The translations under genes were made by a program, and so were the position numbers. A DNA stretch of 64,000 nucleotides, from contig CAWBCV010000001.1 of the NCBI GenBank assembly GCA_963787425.1, forward strand, positions 1,488,001-1,552,000, read 5' to 3'. Position 1 is the first letter of the stretch, and every line of letters starts with the position of its first letter. The DNA is from AP-15 sp963787425. Its GTDB lineage: Bacteria; Pseudomonadota; Alphaproteobacteria; ATCC43930; CGMCC-115725. The notes under the pieces were generated by a model that was given only the letters and a program-made list of their open reading frames with translations, was not told the origin of the DNA and ran no database searches. Shown here one piece after another: positions 8,678-18,270 of the stretch.

Positions 8678-10047
8678 TCCGCGGCCCGCGCGACCCGCCA
8701 CGTAGCGAGCTCGTCCCAGCTGTCGGCTTCCATGAACTCGGCCCAGCGCCGGTATAGATTTCGCAAATTGTGCTCGCTGGACTTGGCCTCGGTGATATCC
8801 ATGACCGTCCCCGGAATGTGCAGCCCCTGCCATTCGTATTTCTCGGTCTCGAAACCGAGACCCTGCTCGTAGCTGTAAGGATAGCGCCGCGCGATTGTGC
8901 CGCGGCTGGCGGCATGCGCGTAGTTCCAGTTTTCCATGTCGTCCTGCTCGGTCATGCCGGCGGGACCGGAATATCGGATATAGTAATCGCGCAAGAAATC
9001 CTTGACCTTCGATGGCGCCGCGCTGTCGACCATGTACCAGCGCCAGACTTCGGTCTGGTGCGGCCCGCGCGGATGCCAGACGGCGATCGTGCGCGGCTGG
9101 CGCGGATGCAATGCGGTGTTCGGGAAGATCTCGCCGGGGCTGCCGATGACGCGGGCCCAATCGCCGCGTTTGCGGCGTCGCTGTTCTTCGCAATGCGCGA
9201 AATATTCCGCCACCACCGAAGATTGCTGATAAGCGGGCGGCATCGGCTGGTCTTTCGGGGACAGGTAGACGCCGGTCTGATGGCCGCGGTCATAGAACGC
9301 GACGTGCAGGCGGCGAGCCATCTGCCGCTCCTGCATGTCGCGGCGCCCGCTGCCGGAGGGGCCGATGCCGACCAGATCGACCGAGCGGTGGCTGATGTTG
9401 TGGTAACTGTCGCCGCAGAAATTCTCCGCAGGGAATTTCCAATTGCACGGGATCAACCATTTCTGGATGCCGCCCAGTATTTCGGTGCCGCCCTCGCTGC
9501 CGTCCCAGCCGTCGAGCGTTAGATCGAGATAGCGGACGAAATCGCCGAGATATTCGAGAAAGGGCGGCGCCATGGGGTCCCAGGTGGCCCACACCGTGCC
9601 CTTGTAAAGGCAGAGCTGCGGGATCTCGACCAAACCCCATTTCGATTTGTCGAGCTTCTCGTGGTAGGCCTCGCGAAAATACGGCACGCCGACCAGCTTG
9701 CCGTCGGTGCCGTAGCTCCAGCCATGGTAGGGGCATGTGAAGACCGGCGTGGTGCCCTCGTCATAGCGGCACACCTTCATGCCGCGGTGGCGGCACGAGT
9801 TGAGAAAGACATGGACTTTGCCCGCCCGGTCGCGGCACAGGATCACCGACTCCTCACCCATCCCCGAGACAAAGAAATCGCCCGGCTTTGGGATCTGGCT
9901 CTCGTGGCCGACGAACAGCCACGAGCGGGCGAAGAGCCGCTCCAGCTCCTCCCGGTAGATCTCCTCGTTGACAAAGATCTCGCGGCTGATCCGCCCCGCC
10001 GCCATATCGACGAGACCCGGCCGATACCCTTGTTCACCTGCGGTCAT
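8674..10047 (-). CDS. Aromatic ring-hydroxylating dioxygenase, alpha subunit
   Basis: The catalytic subunit has the Rieske centre CRHRG with CPYHGWSYG (C-x-H, 16 residues, C-x2-H) and the C-terminal mononuclear iron domain with NFCGDSYHNISH. The two iron-binding histidines are three residues apart, shorter than the usual four or five. The length (457 aa) is normal. ATG 10047 follows GGAGGTCATC; an upstream in-frame ATG at 10059 lacks this spacing. The beta subunit is upstream and a 68-aa gene overlaps downstream. No reductase is present in the operon; a lone Rieske ferredoxin lies at 20555-20879. The substrate is unknown but context implies an aromatic acid or biaryl. Confidence 0.95.
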   Translation of the reverse strand: MTAGEQGYRPGLVDMAAGRISREIFVNEEIYREELERLFARSWLFVGHESQIPKPGDFFVSGMGEESVILCRDRAGKVHVFLNSCRHRGMKVCRYDEGTTPVFTCPYHGWSYGTDGKLVGVPYFREAYHEKLDKSKWGLVEIPQLCLYKGTVWATWDPMAPPFLEYLGDFVRYLDLTLDGWDGSEGGTEILGGIQKWLIPCNWKFPAENFCGDSYHNISHRSVDLVGIGPSGSGRRDMQERQMARRLHVAFYDRGHQTGVYLSPKDQPMPPAYQQSSVVAEYFAHCEEQRRRKRGDWARVIGSPGEIFPNTALHPRQPRTIAVWHPRGPHQTEVWRWYMVDSAAPSKVKDFLRDYYIRYSGPAGMTEQDDMENWNYAHAASRGTIARRYPYSYEQGLGFETEKYEWQGLHIPGTVMDITEAKSSEHNLRNLYRRWAEFMEADSWDELATWRVARAAE

Positions 10048-10075
10048 GATGACCTCCAACGGAGTTCGTCACACC

Positions 10076-10128
10076 GGCGAAGGCCGGTGCCCATTCCGCC
10101 ATGGATCCCGGCCTGCGCCGGGAAGACG
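10076..10128. repeat. REP-like palindromic repeat (class A)
   Basis: Two short hairpins in tandem, CACCGGCGAAGGCCGGTG and then CCCGGCCTGCGCCGGG, between the beta and alpha dioxygenase genes. This form is widespread in alphaproteobacterial intergenic DNA. A related unit occurs at 10696-10778. Confidence 0.75.
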
Positions 10129-10150
10129 AATTAGGTGCTCACGACGAGAG

Positions 10151-10693
10151 CTAAAAGAAAAAAGTGAGGTTCTTGGTCAGCAGGACGTTCTGGTCCAAGA
10201 CAATCTTGCGGCGCGCGATCTGCCACCCGTTGTCGACGCGGCGCAGCAGATCCTCGCGTTTGCCGACCAGGATGTCGGTCTCGGTCTCCACCCGATTGCG
10301 GTAGATCAGAAACCGGCACCTGACGGTGACCTCCGCCGGCTCCGCCGCCGAGGGGTTGACCTCGATGAGCCGGACATTGGAGACCATGTGGGAGATGCGC
10401 GAGACCGGCTCCTCGGCCCAGTGCATGCCGGTCAAAATCTGCTTGACGCGCCGCGTCAGCGTTTCCTTGCCTTCGTCGAACCAGTTGATGTCCTGGCCGG
10501 CGCGGGTGAATTCGCGCTCCGCCTCGCCGACCTTGACATTGCGGCGCATCGGCATCCAATAGCGCACATCTTCGGCAACCAGAGCCAGCCAGTCCTCGTA
10601 GCGCCGTTCGTCGAGCAGATCCGCCTCAAGGTAGAGGAACTCCTCGATTTCCTGCTTCAGGAGCAGGCGGGTGATTTGTTCATCACTGTCCAT
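10151..10693 (-). CDS. Aromatic ring-hydroxylating dioxygenase, beta subunit
   Basis: The 180-residue protein has the NTF2-like cone fold of dioxygenase beta subunits: EIEEFLYLEADLLDERRYED, VRYWMPMRRN, SRISHMVSNVRL and a C-terminal WQIARRKIVLDQN. It is structural, building the alpha3beta3 hexamer with the gene downstream. I take ATG 10693; a GTG at 10702 is possible. REP-like palindromes flank the gene on both sides, about 100 bases each, which may set differential stability of the alpha and beta messages. Confidence 0.93.
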   Translation of the reverse strand: MDSDEQITRLLLKQEIEEFLYLEADLLDERRYEDWLALVAEDVRYWMPMRRNVKVGEAEREFTRAGQDINWFDEGKETLTRRVKQILTGMHWAEEPVSRISHMVSNVRLIEVNPSAAEPAEVTVRCRFLIYRNRVETETDILVGKREDLLRRVDNGWQIARRKIVLDQNVLLTKNLTFFF

Positions 10694-10695
10694 AA

Positions 10696-10778
10696 TCGTC
10701 ACCCCCGCGAAAGCGGGGGTCCAGGGACTGCCCCGCCGTAGCCTGCGGTCCTGGGTTCCCGCTTTCGCGGGAACGACG
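10696..10778. repeat. REP-like palindromic repeat pair (class A)
   Basis: The hairpin ACCCCCGCGAAAGCGGGGGT is followed about 40 bases later by CCCGCTTTCGCGGGAACG. Together with flanking CCAGGG and CCTGGG they form a larger inverted repeat. It lies between the extradiol dioxygenase and beta-subunit genes. Confidence 0.8.
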
Positions 10779-10786
10779 AGTAGCCG

Positions 10787-11284
10787 TTACTCCGCCGCCG
10801 CGCGCTGTGCGTTCAGCTCGGCGTCCCATGGGCCGGGGAAGCGGCCGCGGTTCATCATGTCGGCGGCGAAGATCTGATCCTGCCGCGGCCATTCCTGGCG
10901 CGGCAATTCGTAATAGACCTCAATGCCGTTGCCGTCGGGATCATGGAAGTAGATGCCCAGTGAGACGCCATGGTCGGCCACGCGGATCGGCACATTCTTG
11001 TCCTTGATGCGTTGGTAGAAATCCTTGAGGTCGTCGAGGCTCTCGACTCGCCACGCCATGTGATTCAGCCCGACCTGCCCCTTCTGTGGGCCGGGCGCGT
11101 CATCGCCCAATTGCATCAGCGCCACTTCGTGCGACTGGTCGAGATCGGCCGCCATGAAGGCCGCCCAGCCGGGCCGCTTGTGGTAGGTGTGCAGCCCCAA
11201 CACCTCCTCGTACCATTTATGCGAGCGCTCGGCGTCGCGGACGTAGATGTTGACATGTCCCAGATACATTGGCCGGTGAGTCAT
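10787..11284 (-). CDS. VOC family extradiol-type dioxygenase
   Basis: Vicinal-oxygen-chelate protein of 165 residues with a single pair of beta-alpha-beta3 modules. Candidate metal ligands are His in LGHVNIYVRD, His in GLNHMAWRV and Glu in GNGIEVYYE, as in type I extradiol (catechol 2,3-dioxygenase) enzymes. The ATG at 11284 sits right after GAAGGAGGAGAAG. Between the monooxygenase and the dioxygenase genes, it is the likely ring-cleavage step for a catechol made by its neighbours (inference). Glyoxalase-type activity cannot be excluded. Confidence 0.88.
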   Translation of the reverse strand: MTHRPMYLGHVNIYVRDAERSHKWYEEVLGLHTYHKRPGWAAFMAADLDQSHEVALMQLGDDAPGPQKGQVGLNHMAWRVESLDDLKDFYQRIKDKNVPIRVADHGVSLGIYFHDPDGNGIEVYYELPRQEWPRQDQIFAADMMNRGRFPGPWDAELNAQRAAAE

Positions 11285-11297
11285 CTCTTCTCCTCCT

Positions 11298-12767
11298 TCA
11301 TGCGGCGTCGTCACTGCGCCCGAGAAACTCCAGGACGCGGTCCATGACTTCTTTCTTCGGGTAGATTGAGGCCAGCGCGCGGGCTCGCGTCAACGGGTCA
11401 CTGGCAAAAAAGCGCTCGTACAATACCTGGCGGCTGCCGAATGAAGTGCCGGCAATATCCCAGGCCAGGCGGAACAATTTGACCCGGTCCTTTGCCGGCG
11501 AATTGTCGGTCGCCAGATATTGCTCGATCGCGGGGCCGAGCGGCCCCTTCATATCGGCCTCGGTCGGCGTCAGCATAAAGCTGCTCGACCCCAAGAGCTG
11601 CAATATCTCGACCATGCGCGGATAGGCCGTCATGAACAGGTTGCGCGGGCTCTCGACCATCAACAGGTCGGGGCACATGACACCCCACTCGTCGAGCTGC
11701 GCGTCGGCCTCGGCGGCGCGCATGCAGGCTCGCGTCAGCTGGGCGTAGAGCATCAATTCGCCGATGCGCTCTTCGACATTCGGCAGTTGCGAATTGCCGA
11801 GTGTCTGGGTCATCAGCAATGCCACGCCCAATACGAACTCGGCCTTGGCGAGGTTCTTGACCGCCCCTTGATGGGCCGAATGCGCCGAGGAGTGCGTGAC
11901 ATTGGCGGTGCGGTTGAGGAGGTCCACGTCGCCCAACAGAAAGACGCGCTCCCACGGCACCAGCACGTCGTCGAAGAAGACGACGCAATCCATCTCCTCG
12001 AAGCGCGAGCCGAGCGGGTGGTCGAAATGCGACCGGCCCAGATCGAAACTCTCGCGGCACAGGAATTTGAGGCCCGGCGCGCCGCACGGGATCGCGAAAC
12101 TGAGCGCGAACGGACTGTGGGTTTCGGCATGCCGCGCCATGCGCGGCGAGTAGACGCCGATCTCGTCGGCGAGCGGCCCCAATGTCGCGAGAATCCGCGC
12201 GCCCCGCACGACAATGCCGGCATCGGTCTCGCGGATCACCTCCAGTGCTGTCCCCTCCTGCAGATTGAAGATGCCGGAGACAGTGCGGCTGCGCTGCAGG
12301 TTGATCAGCGAATGGGTCAGGGTCAGATCGTTTTCGCGGATGTATTCGTAATAGCGCCGCATGTTCTCGGCGAATTCCGGCCGCCCGTGCTCCCCTCCCG
12401 CAAAGTAATCCGCCGCGCCGGCCCAGGCGGCGTAGGTGACGTTCATGAAATCGGGAGAGCGGCCCATCATGCCGCAGGTCGTCCGCGCCCAGTTGAGCAT
12501 CATGGCGCGGCGCGTTTCGAGATCCTCGCGGGTGCGCGGAATGATGAACGACAGCCCAACCCGGTCGCCGGTGGTCGGCGAGACATAGGTCATCTCGTCG
12601 CGGAATTTGGGATCGCATTGCATGTCATAGAGCGAGGCGATCGCGCGCGCGCCGCCGCGTAGGCCGGGATGGCGCGTCGGATCCGTGACCCGCTCGCCCT
12701 CGAGCCAGACCTCGCGCTCCTGCTCGCGCAACCCAGCGAGATATTGCTTTCCCGTCCGCGCCGGCAT
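11298..12767 (-). CDS. HpaB-like FADH2-dependent aromatic monooxygenase, large component
   Basis: The 489-residue protein belongs to the 4-hydroxyphenylacetate 3-hydroxylase family, with its acyl-CoA-dehydrogenase-like fold. Family landmarks include TGKQYLAGLRE at the N-terminus, LTHSLINLQRSR, the FDDVLVPWERVFLLGD loop and HQGAVKNLAKAEF. It ortho-hydroxylates phenols to catechols using FADH2 supplied by a separate flavin reductase; none is encoded nearby. The ATG at 12767 follows GGGAGGTGTG. It is first in the catabolic operon, with the extradiol-type gene 13 bases downstream. Confidence 0.93.
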   Translation of the reverse strand: MPARTGKQYLAGLREQEREVWLEGERVTDPTRHPGLRGGARAIASLYDMQCDPKFRDEMTYVSPTTGDRVGLSFIIPRTREDLETRRAMMLNWARTTCGMMGRSPDFMNVTYAAWAGAADYFAGGEHGRPEFAENMRRYYEYIRENDLTLTHSLINLQRSRTVSGIFNLQEGTALEVIRETDAGIVVRGARILATLGPLADEIGVYSPRMARHAETHSPFALSFAIPCGAPGLKFLCRESFDLGRSHFDHPLGSRFEEMDCVVFFDDVLVPWERVFLLGDVDLLNRTANVTHSSAHSAHQGAVKNLAKAEFVLGVALLMTQTLGNSQLPNVEERIGELMLYAQLTRACMRAAEADAQLDEWGVMCPDLLMVESPRNLFMTAYPRMVEILQLLGSSSFMLTPTEADMKGPLGPAIEQYLATDNSPAKDRVKLFRLAWDIAGTSFGSRQVLYERFFASDPLTRARALASIYPKKEVMDRVLEFLGRSDDAA

Positions 12768-12844
12768 CACACCTCCCGTCGACCGTGGGGTTCAGGGCGA
12801 GCCTACGCCAAGCCCAGGCGAAAGGCCAGCCTGACCCGCCAAAG

Positions 12845-12895
12845 CCCCCTCCCACTCCCTCCCCGCAAGCGGGGGAGGTTAGGGTGGGGGCTGGC
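12845..12895. repeat. REP-like palindrome (class B)
   Basis: Imperfect hairpin centred on TCCCCGCAAGCGGGGGA with outer arms CCCTCCCACTCC and TTAGGGTGGGGG. It lies between the cyclase gene and the HpaB-like gene. The same core recurs at 20478-20527. Confidence 0.75.
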
Positions 12896-12905
12896 TCCAT
12901 GCCTT

Positions 12906-13565
12906 TCACGCCGCCGGAGACAGGGCGAAGACATGCGCCGGGTCGGCGATGTTCTTCAACCGCTGCTCGCCGAGATCGACGAACTCGGCGGCGACCGCTC
13001 CGCGCACGTGGCGCCAGGCGTCGGCGGAGATGCAGATGCCGCCGGGCGGCGCAAGACCCTCCAGGCGCGAGGCGACATTGACGCCGTGACCGTAGATGTC
13101 GTCCGGAGCCACGATCACGTCGCTGAGATTGACGCCGATGCGGAACTCGATGCGGCGGTCCAACGGGAGCCCGGCGTTGCGGGCGCGGATGATCCGCTGC
13201 ACGTCCAACGCGCAGCGCACCGCATCGACGACACTGCCGAACTCGACAAGAGCCCCGTCGCCGGTGTGCTTGACGATGCGGCCGCGGTGCTCGCGCACCT
13301 TTGGCGCGATCACGTCGCTGCGATACGCCAAGAGGCGAAGATGGGTGCCTTCCTCGTCGGCGCTCATCAGCCGGGAGTAACCGACGACATCGGCGGCGAG
13401 GATCGCCGCGAGCCGGCGCTCGAGTCGCAAATGATCTGGCGCCCGCAAGCGTCTGAACAGCCGGGCGGCCTTGGGCGCCAGCCACTGAACGAGGACGGAC
13501 CCGCTCCCCGCCAGCACTCCGGAGACCCAGGCGTTGCCTATCTCAGGCCAGACTTCCTCCAACAT
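12906..13565 (-). CDS. Class III adenylate/guanylate cyclase
   Basis: A 219-residue protein with an N-terminal hydrophobic stretch (AWVSGVLAGSGSVLVQWLA) and one cyclase homology domain. Metal-binding aspartates lie in ADVVGYSRLM and KHTGDGALVEF, and the transition-state Asn/Arg in GVNVASRLEG, so the site looks complete. ATG 13565 is chosen because GGAGG stands 11 bases before it; an ATG at 13604 lacks a site. It makes cAMP or cGMP for an unidentified receptor. Downstream of a terminator for the previous gene, it is probably its own unit. Confidence 0.9.
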   Translation of the reverse strand: MLEEVWPEIGNAWVSGVLAGSGSVLVQWLAPKAARLFRRLRAPDHLRLERRLAAILAADVVGYSRLMSADEEGTHLRLLAYRSDVIAPKVREHRGRIVKHTGDGALVEFGSVVDAVRCALDVQRIIRARNAGLPLDRRIEFRIGVNLSDVIVAPDDIYGHGVNVASRLEGLAPPGGICISADAWRHVRGAVAAEFVDLGEQRLKNIADPAHVFALSPAA

Positions 13566-13611
13566 GACCCCGAAATCCTCCGATCGCAGGGCCCCGCCGG
13601 GCACAATTGGG

Positions 13612-13648
13612 CAGAAAAGAGAAAGGCCCCGTCCGTGTCCGGCGGGGC
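13612..13648 (-). terminator. Intrinsic terminator
   Basis: Read on the minus strand, GGCCCCG and CGGGGCC form a stem across about ten bases, followed by TTTCTCTTTTCT. It would end transcripts coming from the broken cyclase-ATPase gene. Confidence 0.7.
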
Positions 13649-13678
13649 CCTGGAAACCGTCTATCTGCGCAGATCAGC

Positions 13679-13774
13679 TCAGCGCAAACGCACCTCCTTC
13701 GGCCCCGCACTGTGCATGCGAGCAGCATCAGGGAAGCAAGTTTCCGACATCAAAATCTGCACCACTTGGTTCAT
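13679..13774 (-). CDS. Possible 31-aa ORF
   Basis: A complete small frame (start MNQVVQILMSETC, end GPKEVRLR) fits exactly between the end of the cyclase-ATPase gene and the terminator on the same strand. No good ribosome-binding site is seen and no family is recognised, so this is only a candidate. Confidence 0.2.
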   Translation of the reverse strand: MNQVVQILMSETCFPDAARMHSAGPKEVRLR

Positions 13775-13819
13775 GCGGGCGTCTCTACGCGAGGTTGGGC
13801 GCCCCGTCAAGCTCCGATT

Positions 13820-16800
13820 TTAACCAAGCAGGTCGAGCAGCGCTTTTGCCTCTTTCAGGTCGGGCGTGCCGAAGCCTTCGGTGAACCAGCCGTACACCGG
13901 TGCGAGGAGATCGCAGGCTTCGCCACGGCGGCCCTGGTCGCGATGTAGCCGGGCGAGGCTCGCCGCGGCGCGCAACTCCCAGAGTTTCGCCTCCTGCTCG
14001 ACGGCGATGCTCAGGGTTTGCGATACAGTTCCTCGGCAGCCTCGCATTGCCCCTGCCGCAGCAGCAACTCGCCCTTCTGCCTGTTCAGCTCCGCCGCAAA
14101 CCAGCGCTCTCCTGTCCTTTCGACGATCCGCACCGCATCGTCCAACGCGGTCAGAGCCTCTTCAGCTTGCCCTGCGATCTCACAGGCCCTGGCGAGGAGG
14201 GCTATATAATGGGGCATCCACGCATCCGCACCGGTGGCCCGGTAAGCCGCCGAACCGCTGCGCAGGAGCGATATCCCCTCCGTCACATCCTCATTATTGA
14301 CCTTGACCCACCCGCGATAGATGGCTCCCTGCGCACCCCAGTAGGGGAAACCCTGCTCGTCCGTCACCGCAAGCAGCTGGTCTACCCAATCGCCGAGGAC
14401 TGCGTTATCTCCGACCAGTGAAAGCAGCCTGGCGCCCACCGCCAAGTTCACAGCCAAAGACGAGGGATGGGCCAGTCTCCGAGCCTCAGCGATCGCCGCG
14501 TTGCTCCGTGCCAATGCTTGGTCCGGATAGCCGAGACAAAACAGGACAGTTCCGAGAATTGCCTGCGATGCCACCTGGGGGTGACCACCGGCCTGATGGA
14601 CAAGCGACCGGTGAGAGATGGGATCATAAAGCGCGAGCACCTCCTCCAGATGCGACCGGGATGAAGCAAACCTGCCGGCAAACATCAGGTTTCGACCGGA
14701 GGAGTGGTGGCCGAGAACGAGGCCAGCGGAATCGTTGCGCCGGCGACTCAGACCCAGCAAATCCTCGTCCAAGCTCAGCGCCAAATCCAATTCGCCGCGG
14801 AACATGTGATATCGAGACTGCCCATAGGGAATGTCGAAGAACTCCGAGGGGGAATTGAGCTGCTCCCACAGTTCTCGCGCGCGAGCGTAGGCATGGCCCG
14901 TTTCCGGCGCCGCTTGGCCTCTGACGGCCAGCAAGACCGCACCCAAGGCATTGCGAAGCTCAAGCTCCTGTCGCTGACGTTCGGGGGTGTCCAGCAGCAG
15001 CGCCAGCTGGTCCAGCCCCTTGTGAAATTGTGCGGCCGCTTCCGCCATCGCCGACCGGGCCGCGGATCTCCGACCGGCCTTCTCCGAGTAGGCGACAGAT
15101 TTTTCAACGAGCCCTGCCTCGGCATAATGCTGCGCAAAGAGTTCCGGTTGGGTGTCCGTCAGCTCTGGCGAATGGGCTTCGAGCGCTGCAGCGATACGCG
15201 CGTGCAATTGCCGCCGAGGGCTCCGCAGCAGGGTGCCATAGGCGGCGTCTTGAACAAGGGCATGCTTGAAAAGATAAACGGCGTCCGGGGGTACGCCGCG
15301 CTGGAACACCAAGCCTGCATCGACAAGCCGGCTAAGTGCATCCCGCAGCTCCGCCTCGGCCCGCTGCGCAACCGCAGCCAGCAGCTCGTAGACGAAGTCG
15401 CGGCCGATGGCAGCGCCGATCTGCGCTATTTCCTTGGCCGTCGGGCCAAGACGGTCGAGGCGGGCCAGCAGCGAAGCGTGCAAGCTCGGTCGGATCGCGA
15501 ATGGCGGGATTGGCCGGTCGAGGGCGTAGCGGTCGCCCTCGTCGCGCAACAGACCGCTTTCGAGCACCGTTCTCGTCAGCTCCTCGACAAACAACGGGAC
15601 ACCGTCGGTGCGAATGGCGATATGCATGACGACCTCATCGGGCAGCGCTTTGCCCGCTGTAGTCTGGGCCAGTGCGGTGCCTTCCCCGGGGTCGAGGCGG
15701 TTGAGCAGCAATGTGCTCACATGCGCCGCTCCGCTCCAGGTCTCCTGGAATTCGGGGCGAAATGAGATGATCAGCAGGATCCGAAGCTGCCGGATACGAT
15801 CAATCGTCAGATCCAACAGCTCGCGCGACGTCGGGTCGATCCAATGGACGTCCTCGAACACCATCAGCGCGGGGCGCTTACGGCTCAAATCCTCCAATAG
15901 TCCGAGTAGGGCTTCAAGCGTTTTCTGCTTTTTCCGCTGAGGCGAGAGGTTCATCTCGGGCAGTGCTCCCGCGGTCGAAATCGATAAGAGATCGGCGACC
16001 AGCGCTTGCCGGACCCCGGCGACTGCGAGCAGCAGGAGCTCGGGCTCCTGCTCGCTGTTGCGGGAACGCTGACCGGCATGAGCGGCAACACGTCGCCGCA
16101 GATGACCGAGACGCGCCCTTGTCCGAACAATTTCCTCAGCTTCTCCAGCTTTGCCGCCGGAGGATCATCGCGCGTGAAGCCGCCGCAAGCTCCAAGTGGG
16201 TGATTACCGGGTGGAGCGCAGTGCCCTGATGATGCGGCGCGCAGAAGTAGCGTAAATGATAATGAGGTTCTTCCTGCAGCCGCTCTGCGAGCGCGGCGGC
16301 CATGCGGGATTTGCCGATCGCCCGAAAGGAGCACGACTTGGCCATTCCCTGCCTTTGCGCGCTCCCAACGTTGCAATAGAAATTCGAGTTCCTCGCCCCG
16401 CCCGACGAGCGGCGCGGGCGACGACGCGCGCAGCGCCTCGAACCGGCTTGCCAGCGCGCTGGGCCGCAGCACCTGCCAGGCGATATCTTTCCCGTAAAGC
16501 CGCGCGCCTCGACGACGCCGAGATCACGGTATTCGAACAGCCCACCGGTGATCCGGCGCGTGTTTGCGTCGATCAGAACCGTGTTGGCGTCTGCCAAGGT
16601 TTGCAGACGTGCGGCGAGGTTGGGAGTCTCGCCGACGACATCGTTCGCGGCAGCCCCACCGCCGACGACAACCATGCCGGTAGCGATGCCAATGCGCGCT
16701 CGAAGCTCTTCACCTAGTTTCAAGCTGGATACGGCATCGACTACGGTCAACGCACACCGAGCTGCCCGCTCTGCATCGTCTTCGTGCGCGCGAGGATAGC

Positions 16801-17203
16801 CGAAATAGATCAGGATTCCGTCGCCCATATATCTTGCGACGAAGCCTTCGAAACGTTTCACGAACTCGGCTACAGTATGATGGTAGGCGGCGATCAGTTC
16901 CCGCAGATCCTCGGGATCGCGCCGCACTGACAACGCGGTCGAGCCGACGAGATCGCAGAACATCACCGTGAGCTGCCGGCACTCGCCGCCCGTCGGACTT
17001 GCAGCTGAACCAGAAGCAACGCCGCCGCGCAGTGAGGAAATGGCTGCAAGCAGCTTGCGGCGATGCCCGACGAGATTAACCCCGATGTCCCTGAGGTCCT
17101 CGGCGGTCAGCTCGGGCAATACGGATGCGTCGATCGCGTTGTCGCGGAACGCCGGTTCGTACTGCTGCAGTCCGAGACCGTGGAGCCAAGTCGCCATGTC
17201 CAC
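13820..17203 (-). pseudogene. SAM-domain adenylate cyclase / AAA ATPase / TPR protein, multiply frameshifted
   Basis: One gene of about 1128 codons split over three frames. In order: SAM domain (WLHGLGLQQYEPAFRDN), class III cyclase domain (VMFCDLVGST, YMGDGILIYFG, NLAARLQTL), an AAA_16 ATPase region (LVGRGEELEFLLQRW; Walker B-like LMVFEDVHW) and a long TPR-like C-terminus. Frame breaks lie near 16480, 16330, 16175, 16040 and 14020. At 16330 the expected P-loop SGEPGIGKSR has lost about 8 bases, leaving SG-IGKSR. Family members are large signalling ATPases resembling LuxR/MalT-type STAND proteins. Some breaks may be sequencing errors, but the P-loop deletion and a garbled stretch at 15960-16110 suggest real decay. 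Confidence 0.85.
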
Positions 17204-17397
17204 GCTTGTTTCTTTGATGCGGTTCCTCGCCGTTCAGTTAATCCTACTCTAGATTTTGAAAATGCGGGAATGCTCAGCCGGCTTGGTGATTGGCGGTCGC
17301 CAGCGGAATCGGCAATGCACCCAAGCGTTGGTGATTGCGGTCGGATTGGCGGCTGTTCGCGCAGCGTACCGCCCGGAGGCCGGGGGATACTGGCCCG

Positions 17398-18270
17398 CTA
17401 GGCGTGCGCCGTAAGCGGCGGGGCGATGATCGGTGCGGGCTCCAACCGAGCCGACGAAAGCTCTTCCAGCTCCTTTGCGTCGTGGGCGCAAGACAACCGG
17501 ATTTCTCGGCCATGGGCGCGCTTCAGCTCGCGCAGGCGTGTCTGGTTGACCAGCCGGGTCTCGTTATGGGCCGCCATCAGACGCTGGTAAGCACGCAGCA
17601 TCGGGGTGCAGGAATATCCTTTGAGAGCCATTTCATCGCGGAAGAACTAGGCGTCCCCGGCGTGGAGGAGCCAACCATCCGAGCCGCGCACTGCCACCCC
17701 GCAATGACCGAGGGTATGCCCGAGGAGCGGCAGCATCAAGATGTCCGGCGGCATGCCGACCAGCTCGCGGACACAAGAAAAGCCAAACCAGCGTTCGCCC
17801 TCGGGCGTATAGCACTGCCAATTGACATTCCGATCCCATTGCCTCAGCCGATACCGTTGGCGGTCGAGCCAGCCGTCTTGCGATCGCGCGGCGTCCAGCT
17901 CCGCGCCGAAGACGTGCACCGTCGCATCCGGGAAATCTTCGATGCCGCCAGCGTGGTCGAAGTCGAGGTGCGTCAGCACGATGTGGCGAACATCGGCGCC
18001 GGTGAAGCCCAAATTTTCGATTTGTCGCAGAGCGGTATCGCGCTCGCGCAGTCGGATCCGATTGGCAAATCGAAAAAACGTGCTGAGCCGTCCCCGTTGA
18101 GCCACGTCGCGCACGCCAAACCCGGTGTCGACGAGCACCAGCCCAGGTTCGGTCTCGATCAAGAGACAATGGCACGCGATTTCCGCGGGGCCGAGCATCG
18201 GGCTGTGACGTCCCATAGCCGGCCGCCAAACGGGCACATGGTACCGCAGCTGAGGTGGTGGATACCGCAT
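17398..18270 (-). pseudogene. MBL-fold metallo-hydrolase interrupted by an in-frame TAG
   Basis: Metallo-beta-lactamase-fold hydrolase with the metal motif THLDFDHAGG (HxDxDH variant), GHTLGHCGVAV and HAGDA. The codon after HAGDA (17647-17649) is TAG, but the same frame continues without shift as FFRDEMALKG through a C-terminal helix region to 17398. Homologues usually have Tyr here, so one base change (TAC to TAG) explains it. Total length would be 290 residues. ATG 18270 follows AGGTG at eight bases. The stop truncates the protein after the last metal ligands, removing about 80 residues. Confidence 0.82.

Noticed and set aside
10076..10778. CRISPR-like repeats
   Set aside because: Repeats are palindromic, not evenly spaced, and there are no spacers or cas genes in the window.
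11520..12662. Plus-strand ORF of 380 aa
   Set aside because: Antisense shadow of the HpaB-like gene.
14704..15765. Plus-strand ORF of 353 aa
   Set aside because: Antisense to the ATPase/TPR part of the cyclase gene, which has clear domain signals on the minus strand.
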